Source: Parvibaculum sp963696585
Lineage (GTDB): Bacteria > Pseudomonadota > Alphaproteobacteria > Parvibaculales > Parvibaculaceae
Direction: 5' to 3'
NCBI GenBank assembly: GCA_963696585.1
Contig: CAVOKW010000039.1
Coordinates: forward strand, 30,835-94,834
DNA length: 64,000 nucleotides
Below the pieces are notes generated by a model. That model made no database searches and was not told the origin of the DNA. It saw only the letters and a program-made list of their open reading frames with translations. The position numbers were made by a program, and so were the translations under genes. Of this stretch, positions 8,013 through 17,125 are shown one piece after another. The first letter of the stretch is position 1. Each line of letters opens with the position of its first letter.

Positions 8013-10223
8013 ATGGGGTCATGCGTTAGGCGGTCTGCCGCAGTTTCGGCGATTGCCATCCTGTGCCTGTCCCTCTCAGCCTTGCTGCCCGTTCAGGCGG
8101 ATGAAGTGCTGGCCGGGGCTCCCTCCAGTGCCGCAAGCTATCCTGAGTCAGGCGATGTGCTGATGCAGGCCGACGAGCTTGTCTATAATCGTGAAACGAA
8201 GATCGTGACGGCCTCGGGCCATGTCGAGATCGCCAATGCGGGCCGTGTGCTGATTGCCGACAAGGTCACCTATGACACCAACACAGGTATTGTGACGGCG
8301 GATGGCAATGTCTCGCTGGTTGATCAGTCGGGTGATGTTGCCTTTGCCGATCATGTCGTCCTGCGCAACGATCTCAAGGACGGCGTTGTGGAAACGCTCT
8401 CGGTCCTGCTTTCCGACAAGTCGCGTCTGGCGGGCAGTTCCGCTTCGCGCAAGAACGGCACAATCACGACGCTCAATCGAGCTGTCTATAGCCCTTGCGA
8501 AATCTGCGAGGAAAAGGGCCAGAAAAATCCGCTCTGGCAGATCAAGGCGTTTCGCGTGGTGCATGACAAGGAAGCCCAGCGCATTCGCTATGAAGATGCC
8601 TATATGGAAATCTTCGGCGTGCCCGTGCTCTATGTGCCGTATTTCTCGCAACCTGACCCGAGCGTGAAGCGCCAGTCCGGCCTGCTCACACCCTCTATCA
8701 GCAATTCATCCGAACTCGGCCAGCAGGTCTCAATTCCATATTATTGGGTCATTGCGCCCGACAGGGATCTGACGCTTGCGCCGCGCTACACCACGCGCGA
8801 AGGCATGGTCTATCAGGGGCAATACCGGCAACGCTTTGGCAATGGCACGTTTGAGACGACCGCCTCCGGCACATGGCCTGAAACCAAGACAGCCAACACG
8901 CCGGCGGATAATAATTTCCGTGGCCATTTGTTCAGCAACGGCGAATTCGACATTACGCCGGAATGGAGCTGGGGCTATCAGGCGCAGATCGTCAGCGATG
9001 CGACCTATCTGCGCAAGTATAATATCTCCGATGCGACTGACCTGACGAGCAATGTGCACCTTAACCGGTTTGAGAGGCGCAACAGCTTTACAACGGATGC
9101 CTATTTCTTCCGGGGCCTGCTGGCGAGCGACGATTCGGCAACAACGCTATGGGTCGCCCCCACCATCAATTTTGAATATTTCATGCCGGACAAAGTGGCG
9201 GGCGGCCAGTTGAGTTTTTCGGGCAACGCCATATCGCTGGGTCGTGAACGTGGCGCAGATTCCAAACGCGTTGTTGTCCAGGCTGACTGGGAAAAACGCG
9301 TGACCTCGCGTCACGGCTTTGTCTATCGCATGTTTGGCAATCTGCGTGGCGACTATTATGCCGTCAACAATGTCGAGGATCCATCCGTCCCCGGATCGAG
9401 TTTTGGCAGCACAACCGTCACGCGCGCCTTGCCGACCATTGGCGCGGAGACGAGCTACCCGCTGGTGCGCAATGACGATGGTTACCGGCAGGTGATCGAG
9501 CCGATCGTGCAGCTGATCGCCTCGCCCAATGTTGGCAATACGGTCGAGATACCCAATGAAGACTCTCTGAGCTTCGAGTTTGACGACACCAACCTCTTTT
9601 CTGAAAATCGCTATGCCGGTTATGACCGTTGGGAAACGGGTACAAGGGCCAATGTCGGCATGAAGTATGCGATTTATGGCGATGAAGGCGGTCAGGCAAC
9701 GGCATTGCTCGGTCAATCCTTCAGCCTGCGCGACAATAACAGCTACAATACGTCCAGCGGTCTGCAAGAGCAGAGCTCGGACTATGTGGGTCGATTGATG
9801 CTGGCGCCGACGGACCATTTGCTGGCCATCCATCGCTTCCGCATCGACAACAAGGACCTATCCTTCAAACGCAACGAAGTGAACCTGTTCGGCATGGGCG
9901 GGCCGCTGACAGCGGAAGTGGGCTATGCCTATTTCTCGCGGGATCAGTTCTCGACCACGGTGCCGCGCGAAGAAATCATTCTGGGCGCGATCCTCAAGCT
10001 TGATGATTATTGGCGACTTTTCGGGCGGGCGCGGCGCGACCTTGCCAATCATTCACCTGTGTCAAACCAGGTCGGCTTCGGCTATGAAGATGAATGTTTT
10101 GACATGTCGGTTGGTTACTACCAGACCTTTATCCGAGATCGCGATATTGAGCCTGAAAACAGCGTTCTACTGCAACTCACTTTCAAGACGCTGGGCACAG
10201 CGCAGCTTGGTACTTCCAACTGA
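8013..10223 (+). CDS. lptD: LPS-assembly outer-membrane protein LptD
   Basis: Outer-membrane beta-barrel that inserts lipopolysaccharide into the outer leaflet together with the lipoprotein LptE. The start at 8013 is chosen over an in-frame upstream codon because TGGGGG lies 7-11 bases before it and the protein then begins with a proper signal peptide ending in PVQA. An OstA/LptA-like N-terminal domain (about residues 50-170) is followed by the YSPCEICE and VPYFSQPDPSVKRQSG segments and a large barrel. A CxxC near residue 160 and a C-terminal Cys in YEDECFDMS could form the disulfide typical of LptD. Its stop codon sits within the first unit of a 15-bp tandem repeat. Confidence 0.95.
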   Translation: MGSCVRRSAAVSAIAILCLSLSALLPVQADEVLAGAPSSAASYPESGDVLMQADELVYNRETKIVTASGHVEIANAGRVLIADKVTYDTNTGIVTADGNVSLVDQSGDVAFADHVVLRNDLKDGVVETLSVLLSDKSRLAGSSASRKNGTITTLNRAVYSPCEICEEKGQKNPLWQIKAFRVVHDKEAQRIRYEDAYMEIFGVPVLYVPYFSQPDPSVKRQSGLLTPSISNSSELGQQVSIPYYWVIAPDRDLTLAPRYTTREGMVYQGQYRQRFGNGTFETTASGTWPETKTANTPADNNFRGHLFSNGEFDITPEWSWGYQAQIVSDATYLRKYNISDATDLTSNVHLNRFERRNSFTTDAYFFRGLLASDDSATTLWVAPTINFEYFMPDKVAGGQLSFSGNAISLGRERGADSKRVVVQADWEKRVTSRHGFVYRMFGNLRGDYYAVNNVEDPSVPGSSFGSTTVTRALPTIGAETSYPLVRNDDGYRQVIEPIVQLIASPNVGNTVEIPNEDSLSFEFDDTNLFSENRYAGYDRWETGTRANVGMKYAIYGDEGGQATALLGQSFSLRDNNSYNTSSGLQEQSSDYVGRLMLAPTDHLLAIHRFRIDNKDLSFKRNEVNLFGMGGPLTAEVGYAYFSRDQFSTTVPREEIILGAILKLDDYWRLFGRARRDLANHSPVSNQVGFGYEDECFDMSVGYYQTFIRDRDIEPENSVLLQLTFKTLGTAQLGTSN

Positions 10224-10292
10224 GGTTCTGGCAACTGAGGTTCTGGCAACTGAGGTTCTGGCAACCGAGGTGCTGGCAACTGGGGTTCAGGC
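10218..10292 (+). repeat. Five tandem copies of a 15-bp unit at the lptD 3' end
   Basis: Units of consensus AACTGAGGTTCTGGC run head to tail: three perfect copies (10218-10262), then copies with two or three changes (10263-10277, 10278-10292). The first copy contains the lptD stop codon. Because the unit is 15 bp, the TGA recurs in frame in copies 2 and 3, so the C-terminus of LptD does not change if copies are gained or lost. Probably slippage-generated; any function in the lptD-surA junction is unknown. Confidence 0.9.
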
Positions 10293-10429
10293 CCGGATTT
10301 TGCCCCAATTACAGCCCTTTAATCAGCCTGTCATTGGTTGATTAGGGGCGCGATTCCAGTATTCTGTGCCCCTTGCCGAGACGGGCATCAAGGCCAAACG
10401 GGAGGGGTCCAGGACCCCGCGAAAATGTC

Positions 10430-11749
10430 ATGACTCCAAATAAGTTTGTGCATGTGCGGGCGGCTTTTGCAGGTCGCGGTTCCTGGCTTGCCGGCGTGCT
10501 GATGCTGGCCTGGCTGATCGCCACGATACCTCTCTCCGCCTCTCATGCTGACATTCAGGAAGGCCAACAAGGTATTGCGGCCATCGTCAATGACGAGATC
10601 ATCTCAACCTATGATCTGATGCAACGCGTCAAACTCGTCATGGTGACGTCGGGCATCCCCGATACGCCTGAAAATCTTGAGCGCATTCGACCCCAGATTT
10701 TGCGCAACCTGATTGACGAGCGCCTCAAGATGCAGGAAGCCCGGCGGGCCAATATCAGTGTGACCCAGGATGAGGTTGATGCCGCTTTCAAGCAGATTGC
10801 CGAACGCTCGAACATGACGGAGGCGCAGGTGGTGGAGTTTCTCAAAAGGGGGGGCATCGAGAAGCAGGCGCTGATCGGTCAGGTGAGCGCCGACATTGCC
10901 TGGAACAGGTTTGTGAACCAGCAATTTGGCGGCTTGATCAGCGTTGGCGAAAATGAAGTCGATGAAGTGTTGCGCCGCATGGAAGAAGAATCCGGCTCAC
11001 CGCAATACATGGTGTCTGAAATCCTGCTCACCTATGACACACCCGAACAGCAGGCAGAAGTGACAGCAGGCGCTCAGCGCCTCGTCGATCAGATGCGGCA
11101 GGGTGCGCCTTTCAATAATGTTGCGCGTCAGTTCAGCCAATCTGCCTCTGCGGCCAATGGCGGCGATATTGGCTGGGTTCATGCCAGTGAACTGCCCGCG
11201 CCGGTTGCAGAAGTCGTCAAGAACATGCCGATCCATACCATCTCTGATCCGATCCCGACGACGGCAGGCATTTATATCGTGTCACTGACCGGCAAGCAGA
11301 GTGGCACGGGCGCCGACCCCATGCGCGATCAATACAAGCTCATGCAGGTCATTTTTCCGCTGTCACCGGATGCGCCGATTGATGCTGTTGCGCTTCGTGC
11401 CAAACAGACCAAGGAGTTTCTGGCGCAGAAGCCCACTTGCGACGCTGTTCCAGAAGCGATCAAAAAATATGAGGGCGCCAAAGCCGATGCCCCCAAATCT
11501 GTCATTGCCGGTCAGCTTGATCCCCGTCTGATGTCTGCCATCAGCAACCTCAAGACAGGCGAAACCACGCCCCCCCAGCGCAGCGAGCGCGGCATTGAGC
11601 TTGTCCTCGTATGCGAACATATTGCAGATGAGGGTGGCCTGCCGACACGTGACGCCATCGACAATAATCTCTACTCCCAGCAACTCTCGATGATGTCGAG
11701 ACGTCACTTGCGCGATTTGCGCCGTGACGCCGTCATCGTCATTCGCTGA
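10430..11749 (+). CDS. surA: Periplasmic peptidyl-prolyl isomerase / chaperone SurA
   Basis: Periplasmic chaperone for outer-membrane proteins such as LptD, encoded next door. The ATG at 10430 gives a signal peptide with a hydrophobic stretch (about residues 16-36) cleaved near SASHA; an in-frame TTG 57 bases upstream would only add a polar tail. After cleavage come the SurA N-terminal domain (IAAIVNDEIISTYDL), a parvulin-type domain with GGDIGWV (about residues 170-280) and a second, more divergent C-terminal region. About 440 residues, normal for the family. Confidence 0.93.
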   Translation: MTPNKFVHVRAAFAGRGSWLAGVLMLAWLIATIPLSASHADIQEGQQGIAAIVNDEIISTYDLMQRVKLVMVTSGIPDTPENLERIRPQILRNLIDERLKMQEARRANISVTQDEVDAAFKQIAERSNMTEAQVVEFLKRGGIEKQALIGQVSADIAWNRFVNQQFGGLISVGENEVDEVLRRMEEESGSPQYMVSEILLTYDTPEQQAEVTAGAQRLVDQMRQGAPFNNVARQFSQSASAANGGDIGWVHASELPAPVAEVVKNMPIHTISDPIPTTAGIYIVSLTGKQSGTGADPMRDQYKLMQVIFPLSPDAPIDAVALRAKQTKEFLAQKPTCDAVPEAIKKYEGAKADAPKSVIAGQLDPRLMSAISNLKTGETTPPQRSERGIELVLVCEHIADEGGLPTRDAIDNNLYSQQLSMMSRRHLRDLRRDAVIVIR

Positions 11750-11757
11750 GTCCGGTC

Positions 11758-12753
11758 ATGCAATCGCTGGCTCTCACCATGGGTGAGCCTGCCGGCATTG
11801 GTCCGGAAATCACGCTGAAGGCCTGGCTGATGCGAGGCGGCAAAATGCGCGTGCCGTTTTTTGTGATCGGCGATCCTTCGCTTTATGCGGCCCAGGCCAG
11901 GCAACATGCGCTGGATGTTCCGCTGCGTGAAATCACGTCGCCCGCCGAGGCGGCAGCATGTTTTGATGATGCCTTGCCGGTCCTGCCTTATCGCTTGAGC
12001 TCGCCTGTGCGACCCGGCAGGCTTGATCCACAAAATGCCGCCGCCGTCATGGCCTCGATTGATGTGGGTTGTGACCTGGCCCTGGCCGGCACCGTCAGCG
12101 GCCTTGTCACCAATCCCATCCACAAGCGTGTGCTCTATGAAGCGGGTCTCGCCGTTCCCGGCCACACTGAATATCTGGCCGCGCGCACGGGGGGCGCCAT
12201 ACCCGTGATGATGTTGAGCTGCCCCGGCTTGCGCGTGGTGCCTGTTAGCGTTCATGTGCCGCTGGCAGATGTGGCCAGGGTACTGACGCGCGACATGATC
12301 GTCGCCAAGGGACGGATTCTGGCACATGCCTTGAGGCGCGATCTCGGCATCGCTGCGCCACGCATCGCCGTTGCCGGGCTCAATCCGCATGCCGGCGAGG
12401 AAGGCCATATCGGGCGCGAGGAAATCGACATCATCACGCCTGCGATTGAAGTCCTCCGCGCTGATGGACTGGACGTGAGCGGTCCGCTGCCCGCCGACAC
12501 CCTGTTTCATGCCGCGGCGCGTGAACGCTATGACGCGGCGCTCTGCATGTATCACGATCAGGCGCTCATCCCGATCAAGACCATCGACTTCGATCACGGC
12601 GTCAATTCCACGCTGGGCCTGCCCATCGTGCGCACATCGCCCGACCATGGCACCGCGCTCGACATTGCCGGGCGCGGCATGGCCCATCCCGGCAGCCTGA
12701 TTGCCGCCCTGCAACTGGCTGGTCAGATGGCCGCCAACAGGGCGCGCGCATGA
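11758..12753 (+). CDS. pdxA: 4-hydroxythreonine-4-phosphate dehydrogenase
   Basis: NAD-dependent enzyme of pyridoxal-phosphate synthesis, oxidising 4-phosphohydroxy-L-threonine before condensation by PdxJ. The 331 residues begin with the conserved TMGEPAGIGPEI motif and include metal-binding histidines in PGHTEYLA, LNPHAGEEGHIG and MYHDQALIPIK, and TSPDHGTALDIAG. It lies 8 bases after surA and overlaps rsmA by 4 bases, the common alphaproteobacterial surA-pdxA-rsmA arrangement. Confidence 0.96.
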   Translation: MQSLALTMGEPAGIGPEITLKAWLMRGGKMRVPFFVIGDPSLYAAQARQHALDVPLREITSPAEAAACFDDALPVLPYRLSSPVRPGRLDPQNAAAVMASIDVGCDLALAGTVSGLVTNPIHKRVLYEAGLAVPGHTEYLAARTGGAIPVMMLSCPGLRVVPVSVHVPLADVARVLTRDMIVAKGRILAHALRRDLGIAAPRIAVAGLNPHAGEEGHIGREEIDIITPAIEVLRADGLDVSGPLPADTLFHAAARERYDAALCMYHDQALIPIKTIDFDHGVNSTLGLPIVRTSPDHGTALDIAGRGMAHPGSLIAALQLAGQMAANRARA

Positions 12754-13607
12754 GCCTTGACGAGAAAAGCGGCCTGCCGCCCCTGCGCGAGGTCATCACG
12801 CGCTATGGGCTTGATGCCCAAAAATCGCTGGGCCAGAACTTTCTGCTCGATCTCAATCTGACGGGGCGTATCGCGCGTGCGGCCGGATCGCTCAGCGATC
12901 ATGAGGTGGTTGAGGTTGGCCCCGGTCCCGGCGGGTTGACACGGGCCCTGCTGGCCGAGGGCGCCAGGCGCGTGATTGCGATTGAGCGCGACCGTCGCTG
13001 CCTGCCCGCACTTGAAGAGATAAGCGCCGCCTATCCCGGCCGCCTGACCATCATTGAAGGGGACGCGCTCGAAACCGACATGCGGGCGCTCGTGAATGGC
13101 CCGGCCCGTATCGTTGCCAACCTGCCCTATAATATCGCGACGCCCCTGCTGGTCGGCTGGCTGCAAACCGAGCCATGGCCAGCCTGGTATGACAGTCTCA
13201 CCTTGATGTTTCAGAAGGAAGTGGCGGAGCGCATCGTCGCGCCTGCCGGTGGCAAGGCCTATGGGCGGCTCGGTGTGCTGGCGCAATGGCGCACCAGGGC
13301 GCGCATGTTATTCGACATTGATCGTCGCGCCTTCACACCCCCCCCCTCGATCACCTCCACCGTGGTTGAGCTGATCCCGCGACCGGAACCACTGGCGCCT
13401 GCTGATCCGCGCTGTCTCGAACTCGTCGTGGCCTCGGCCTTTGGTCAGCGCCGCAAGATGCTGCGCGCGGCGTTGAAAACCCTGGTGCCCGACCCGCTGC
13501 CCCTGCTTGAAGATGCCCGAATCGAGCCGACCCGGCGGGCGGAAGAATTGACCGTGGCGCAATTCTGCCTGCTGGCTGAAGCCTATCGCCTGCGACATCG
13601 TCACTGA
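12750..13607 (+). CDS. rsmA: 16S rRNA dimethyladenosine transferase (A1518/A1519)
   Basis: KsgA/RsmA dimethylates two adjacent adenosines in the 3' hairpin of 16S rRNA during 30S maturation. The 285 residues carry the N-terminal QNFLLD motif, the SAM-binding VGPGPGGLTRAL, the acidic IERD, and the catalytic motif NLPYNIATPL. The helical C-terminal domain contains the FGQRRKMLR segment. The start overlaps the pdxA stop (ATGA). Confidence 0.96.
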   Translation: MSLDEKSGLPPLREVITRYGLDAQKSLGQNFLLDLNLTGRIARAAGSLSDHEVVEVGPGPGGLTRALLAEGARRVIAIERDRRCLPALEEISAAYPGRLTIIEGDALETDMRALVNGPARIVANLPYNIATPLLVGWLQTEPWPAWYDSLTLMFQKEVAERIVAPAGGKAYGRLGVLAQWRTRARMLFDIDRRAFTPPPSITSTVVELIPRPEPLAPADPRCLELVVASAFGQRRKMLRAALKTLVPDPLPLLEDARIEPTRRAEELTVAQFCLLAEAYRLRHRH

Positions 13608-13736
13608 TCGTCAAGGTTGTTGGCACTCATGGTTGTTGCGCGCGCGAACCCGTGCGAAACTCGCCCCAGATAATAAAAACCGGATAATCAACAATCGGCG
13701 GCATAACCGCCCTCTATCAGGGAGCTTGTCAAAGCC

Positions 13737-14786
13737 ATGAAATCTCAGGCAATCGTTGAATATGGCCAGCCGCTTCAGGAAGTGGACAGCACCACCCCTG
13801 TGCCGAGCGGCAGCGAAGTCCTTGTGAAGATCGCACATTGCGGCGTCTGCCACTCGGATGTGCATTTGCATGACGGCCATTTTGACATGGGCGGCGGCAA
13901 TCAGCTCGACGTGCGGGCAGGCCGCAAGCTGCCCTTCACACTCGGGCATGAAATTGAAGGCGAAGTTGTCGCGGTTGGCCCTGATGCCGTTGGCGTCAAG
14001 GTCGGCGATATGCGCGTTGTCTATCCCTGGATCGGTTGTGGCGATTGCCCGACCTGCAAGCGCGGCGAGGAGCAGTTGTGCAATCGTCCGCGCCAGCTCG
14101 GCATTCAGGTGGCTGGCGGCTATGCCACGCATGTTCTGGTGCCACATGCACGCTATCTGCTGGACTATAAAGGCGTGCCAGCCGGTCTTGCCGCGACCTA
14201 TATGTGCTCGGGTCTCACCGCTTACGCGGCGATGAAAAAACTCGGTGACATCAGCCCGGAAGAGCGCGTGCTGGTTGTCGGTCTTGGTGGCGTCGGCATG
14301 ATGGGTTTGCAGTTTGCCAAAGCCATGTTCGATGCGGCACCGTTGGGTGCCGATGTGGACGATAGCAAATTGCAGGCGGCCAGGGGCGCAGGCGCCCATG
14401 AGGTTTATAACCCCAAGGATGCCGAGGCCCTGAAGAAGCTGATGGCGGACACCAATGGCGGCGTGCCGGGCGTGGTTGATTTCGTCGGCTCGGAAGCCTC
14501 GCTCAAATTTGCCACCAGTGCTGTGCGCAAGGGCGGCAAGGTCATCGTGGTCGGTCTCTTTGGTGGCGCGTTCGCCATGCCCATTCCGATGTTCCCGATG
14601 CGCGCCATTTCGATTGGCGGCTCCTATGTCGGATCGCTTGGTGAAACCATCGAGATGATGGAACTGGTGCGCGCGGGCAAGATTGACCCCATTCCGGTGA
14701 CGGAGCGCCCCTTGAGCGCGGCAACGCAATCGCTCAATGATTTGCGCGAAGGCAAGGTGCTGGGCCGCGTCGTTCTCAAGCCCTGA
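13737..14786 (+). CDS. Zinc-dependent alcohol dehydrogenase
   Basis: Medium-chain dehydrogenase/reductase oxidising an alcohol with NAD(P). The 349 residues contain the catalytic zinc ligand region CGVCHSDVH with GHEIEGEVV, the structural zinc site CGDCPTCKRGEEQLC, and the Rossmann motif VGLGGVGMMG. Substrate specificity cannot be fixed; the family includes enzymes acting on simple primary and aromatic alcohols. It is a single gene, preceded by 129 bases after rsmA and followed by a strong intrinsic terminator. Confidence 0.9.
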   Translation: MKSQAIVEYGQPLQEVDSTTPVPSGSEVLVKIAHCGVCHSDVHLHDGHFDMGGGNQLDVRAGRKLPFTLGHEIEGEVVAVGPDAVGVKVGDMRVVYPWIGCGDCPTCKRGEEQLCNRPRQLGIQVAGGYATHVLVPHARYLLDYKGVPAGLAATYMCSGLTAYAAMKKLGDISPEERVLVVGLGGVGMMGLQFAKAMFDAAPLGADVDDSKLQAARGAGAHEVYNPKDAEALKKLMADTNGGVPGVVDFVGSEASLKFATSAVRKGGKVIVVGLFGGAFAMPIPMFPMRAISIGGSYVGSLGETIEMMELVRAGKIDPIPVTERPLSAATQSLNDLREGKVLGRVVLKP

Positions 14787-14813
14787 GCCGTCATTAAATG
14801 TTCAAATCTGCAT

Positions 14814-14843
14814 ATCCCCACTGGCCCGCCAGTGGGGATTTTG
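14814..14843 (+). terminator. Intrinsic terminator after the alcohol dehydrogenase gene
   Basis: Perfect 11-bp stem (ATCCCCACTGG / CCAGTGGGGAT) with a CCCG loop, followed by TTT. It begins 28 bases after the stop codon. Confidence 0.85.
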
Positions 14844-14957
14844 CGTTCAGGCAATCATTGCATTGTCTTCACAAGCAAAGGGAATATGATCTCGCTCAAT
14901 GTTCCAGCTGGCGCCTCGTGCGACGCTTGCCTTTCCAACTGAAAGATGGAGGTCAAC

Positions 14958-15524
14958 ATGAACAGTTTTTCAAAAGCCCTTATTGCTACCGTTGCCGTTG
15001 TGTTCGCAACCGCTGCTTCTGCACAAGATGCAACCGGCGGCGCGGGTTGGCGATCATGGATGATGGGTGGCAACCATATGACGGGCCAGGGCGTGATGGG
15101 GCCGGGCATGATGGGCCAATATGGCTCCGGCAACATGATGGGATACGGCATGGGCCGCGGCAATGGCGGCTGCATGATGTATGGAACCGACGCAGGCGAT
15201 GGCACCTATATCGACGGGCGACTTGCATTTCTCAAGGCCGAACTCAAGATCACCGAAGCGCAGTCCAGCGCCTGGAACACATATGCGGATGCCTTGCGTG
15301 CGAATTCCGACAGCATGCTCTCAATGCATCAGCAAATGATGGGACAGTTCCAGAGCGATGATCGTTCGGCAACCAGCTTTCTCGATTTCCAGATCGCGGC
15401 CATGAGATCGCGGCTTGATGCCCTTGAAAAGCTGAAGCCTGCCATGACTGCGTTGTATGACGCCCTGTCGAAAGATCAGAAGGAAAAAGCGGACAGCGTC
15501 CTTCCCATGATGGGATGCATCTAG
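14958..15524 (+). CDS. Met-rich periplasmic Spy/CpxP-like (LTXXQ) protein
   Basis: Small secreted protein of about 188 residues. The start at 14958 is set by GGAGG seven bases upstream; the protein then begins with a clean signal peptide cleaved at ASAQ. The mature N-terminus (about residues 28-78) is very rich in Met, Gly and His, with repeated MM and GMM units and one Cys-Met-Met, the kind of composition that binds Cu(I). The C-terminal half has an LTXXQ-type helical segment (LKITEAQSSAWNTY), as in Spy and CpxP. A role in periplasmic metal (copper) stress or chaperoning is inferred; no copper genes adjoin it. Confidence 0.75.
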   Translation: MNSFSKALIATVAVVFATAASAQDATGGAGWRSWMMGGNHMTGQGVMGPGMMGQYGSGNMMGYGMGRGNGGCMMYGTDAGDGTYIDGRLAFLKAELKITEAQSSAWNTYADALRANSDSMLSMHQQMMGQFQSDDRSATSFLDFQIAAMRSRLDALEKLKPAMTALYDALSKDQKEKADSVLPMMGCI

Positions 15525-15530
15525 CGACAG

Positions 15531-16175
15531 TCAGAGCGCGTCGCGTAAGCGCTTCACGAAATCGGAAAGCCCGGTCTGGCGTTTTCGCTTCAGGCGCTCG
15601 GCCATCAGGATCGAGCGGAGTTCGCTCAGGGCCTGATCCACATTCTCATTGATGATGATGTAGTCATATTCCTGATAGTGGCTGATTTCTTCCGACGCCT
15701 TGGCCATGCGCTCGGCAACGATAGCGGCTGAATCCTGCGCCCGGGTTTTCAGGCGGCGCTCCAGATCCTGGGCCGAGGGCGGCAGGATGAAGACCTTGAC
15801 GAGATCTTCCTTGGCATGCTCGTCAAGCTGCTGTGTGCCTTGCCAATCAATATCGAACAGCACATCGCGCCCGGCATCGAGCGCGTCGAGTACCGGCTTT
15901 GCAGGCGTGCCGTAATAATTGCTGAAGACCTTGGCATGCTCGAGAAACTCGTCGCGATTGCGCATGATGCCGAAGTCTTCCGTACTCAGGAAATAATAGT
16001 CGCGCCCATGCTGCTCGCCCGGTCGCGGCGGGCGCGTGGTGGCGGAAACCGACATGGTGATCATGTTATCGCCTTCAAGAAGACGGCGCGATAGCGTGGT
16101 CTTGCCGGCGCCCGATGGCGAGGAGAGCACCAGCATCAGGCCACGGCGACCGACATGAAGGTCATCACTCGACAT
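15531..16175 (-). CDS. gmk: Guanylate kinase
   Basis: Phosphorylates GMP to GDP with ATP. The P-loop SSPSGAGKTTL and the GMP-binding segments SATTRPPRPGE and RDYYFLS are intact, as is the DIDWQGTQQL motif. The ATG at 16175 is preferred over an in-frame codon 51 bases upstream because it lies at the yicC stop (the genes overlap by a few bases) with AAGGA upstream and gives about 214 residues, the usual length. Upstream yicC and mltG are on the same strand; yicC-gmk is a widely conserved pair. Confidence 0.95.
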   Translation of the reverse strand: MSSDDLHVGRRGLMLVLSSPSGAGKTTLSRRLLEGDNMITMSVSATTRPPRPGEQHGRDYYFLSTEDFGIMRNRDEFLEHAKVFSNYYGTPAKPVLDALDAGRDVLFDIDWQGTQQLDEHAKEDLVKVFILPPSAQDLERRLKTRAQDSAAIVAERMAKASEEISHYQEYDYIIINENVDQALSELRSILMAERLKRKRQTGLSDFVKRLRDAL

Positions 16176-17055
16176 TCTGGACCTGTTCCTTGAGCTGATC
16201 GATGACGGCCTTGAGTTCAAGGCCAATGCGCGTCAAGGCCACATCGGCTGCCTTGGAGCAAAGCGTATTGGCTTCGCGGTTGAACTCCTGCGTCAGGAAG
16301 TCCAGACGGCGACCGGCTGGTTCCGTGCCCCTGAAGAGATCGCGGGCCTGCGAAATATGTGCGCCGAGACGATCAATCTCCTCGCGCACATCGGCCTTGG
16401 TGGCCAGAAGTGCGGCTTCCGCATTCAACCGCTCTTCATTCAGCGCAGGCGAGGCGGCGAGCAATTCGCTGACCTGATTTTTCAGACGCGCCCGCATGGC
16501 CTCAAGGCTTGCGGCAGGTGAAGCGGCGGCTTGCGCTGTCAGTGTTTCGATGCGGCTCACCTGTTCGGCAAGCAAGGCTTCGAGCTTGCGGCCTTCTTCG
16601 GCGCGGGCAGCGGCAAGCGCCCTGGCGGCTTCCTTGAAGGAGGCGAGAACGGCAGCCTGCATGGCTTCGCGCGTTTCTTCATCCTCGGCTTCCTGTTCGG
16701 CAACTTCGAGCACGCCTTTAAGGGCGAGGATGCCCTCCGGGCGCGGCGGCATGAGTTCGATTTCGCTTTGCAGCCGCATGACCGCATCGAGCGCCACGCG
16801 CAAGGCCTGCTCGTTGAGCCGCAAAGTGCCGGTCTCCCCGGCGCGATCAAGCGTGAGCGAGGCTTGCACATTGCCGCGCTTCACCTGCGCAGCCAATGTT
16901 TCGCGACATGCCGCTTCCGTCGCCTCAAAGCCTTGCGGCAGACGGAAGCGCACATCAAAGCCCTTGCCATTGACGCTGCGCAGCTCCCAGTGCCAGCGCG
17001 CAGCGCCATGGGCGCCATCGGCGCGGGCAAATCCTGTCATGCTGATCAAGGCCAT
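16165..17055 (-). CDS. yicC: YicC-family endoribonuclease
   Basis: YicC-family protein; members are endoribonucleases implicated in RNA turnover. The start at 17055 gives the family N-terminus MALISMTGFARADG and has AAGGAAG before it; a longer in-frame start only adds an unrelated leader. The C-terminal part contains EEIDRLGAHISQ and the hallmark LDFLTQEFNREANTLCSKA. It sits between mltG and gmk on the same strand. Confidence 0.93.
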   Translation of the reverse strand: MALISMTGFARADGAHGAARWHWELRSVNGKGFDVRFRLPQGFEATEAACRETLAAQVKRGNVQASLTLDRAGETGTLRLNEQALRVALDAVMRLQSEIELMPPRPEGILALKGVLEVAEQEAEDEETREAMQAAVLASFKEAARALAAARAEEGRKLEALLAEQVSRIETLTAQAAASPAASLEAMRARLKNQVSELLAASPALNEERLNAEAALLATKADVREEIDRLGAHISQARDLFRGTEPAGRRLDFLTQEFNREANTLCSKAADVALTRIGLELKAVIDQLKEQVQNVE

Positions 17056-17125
17056 GGAACTTCCTTCAAGAACGATCAAGTTCGCAAGAATCGAACTCAC
17101 TGCCGCCACTATATCAGCCGTGCCC

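Noticed and set aside
10218..10292. Possible CRISPR array
   Set aside because: The 15-bp units are directly tandem without spacers.
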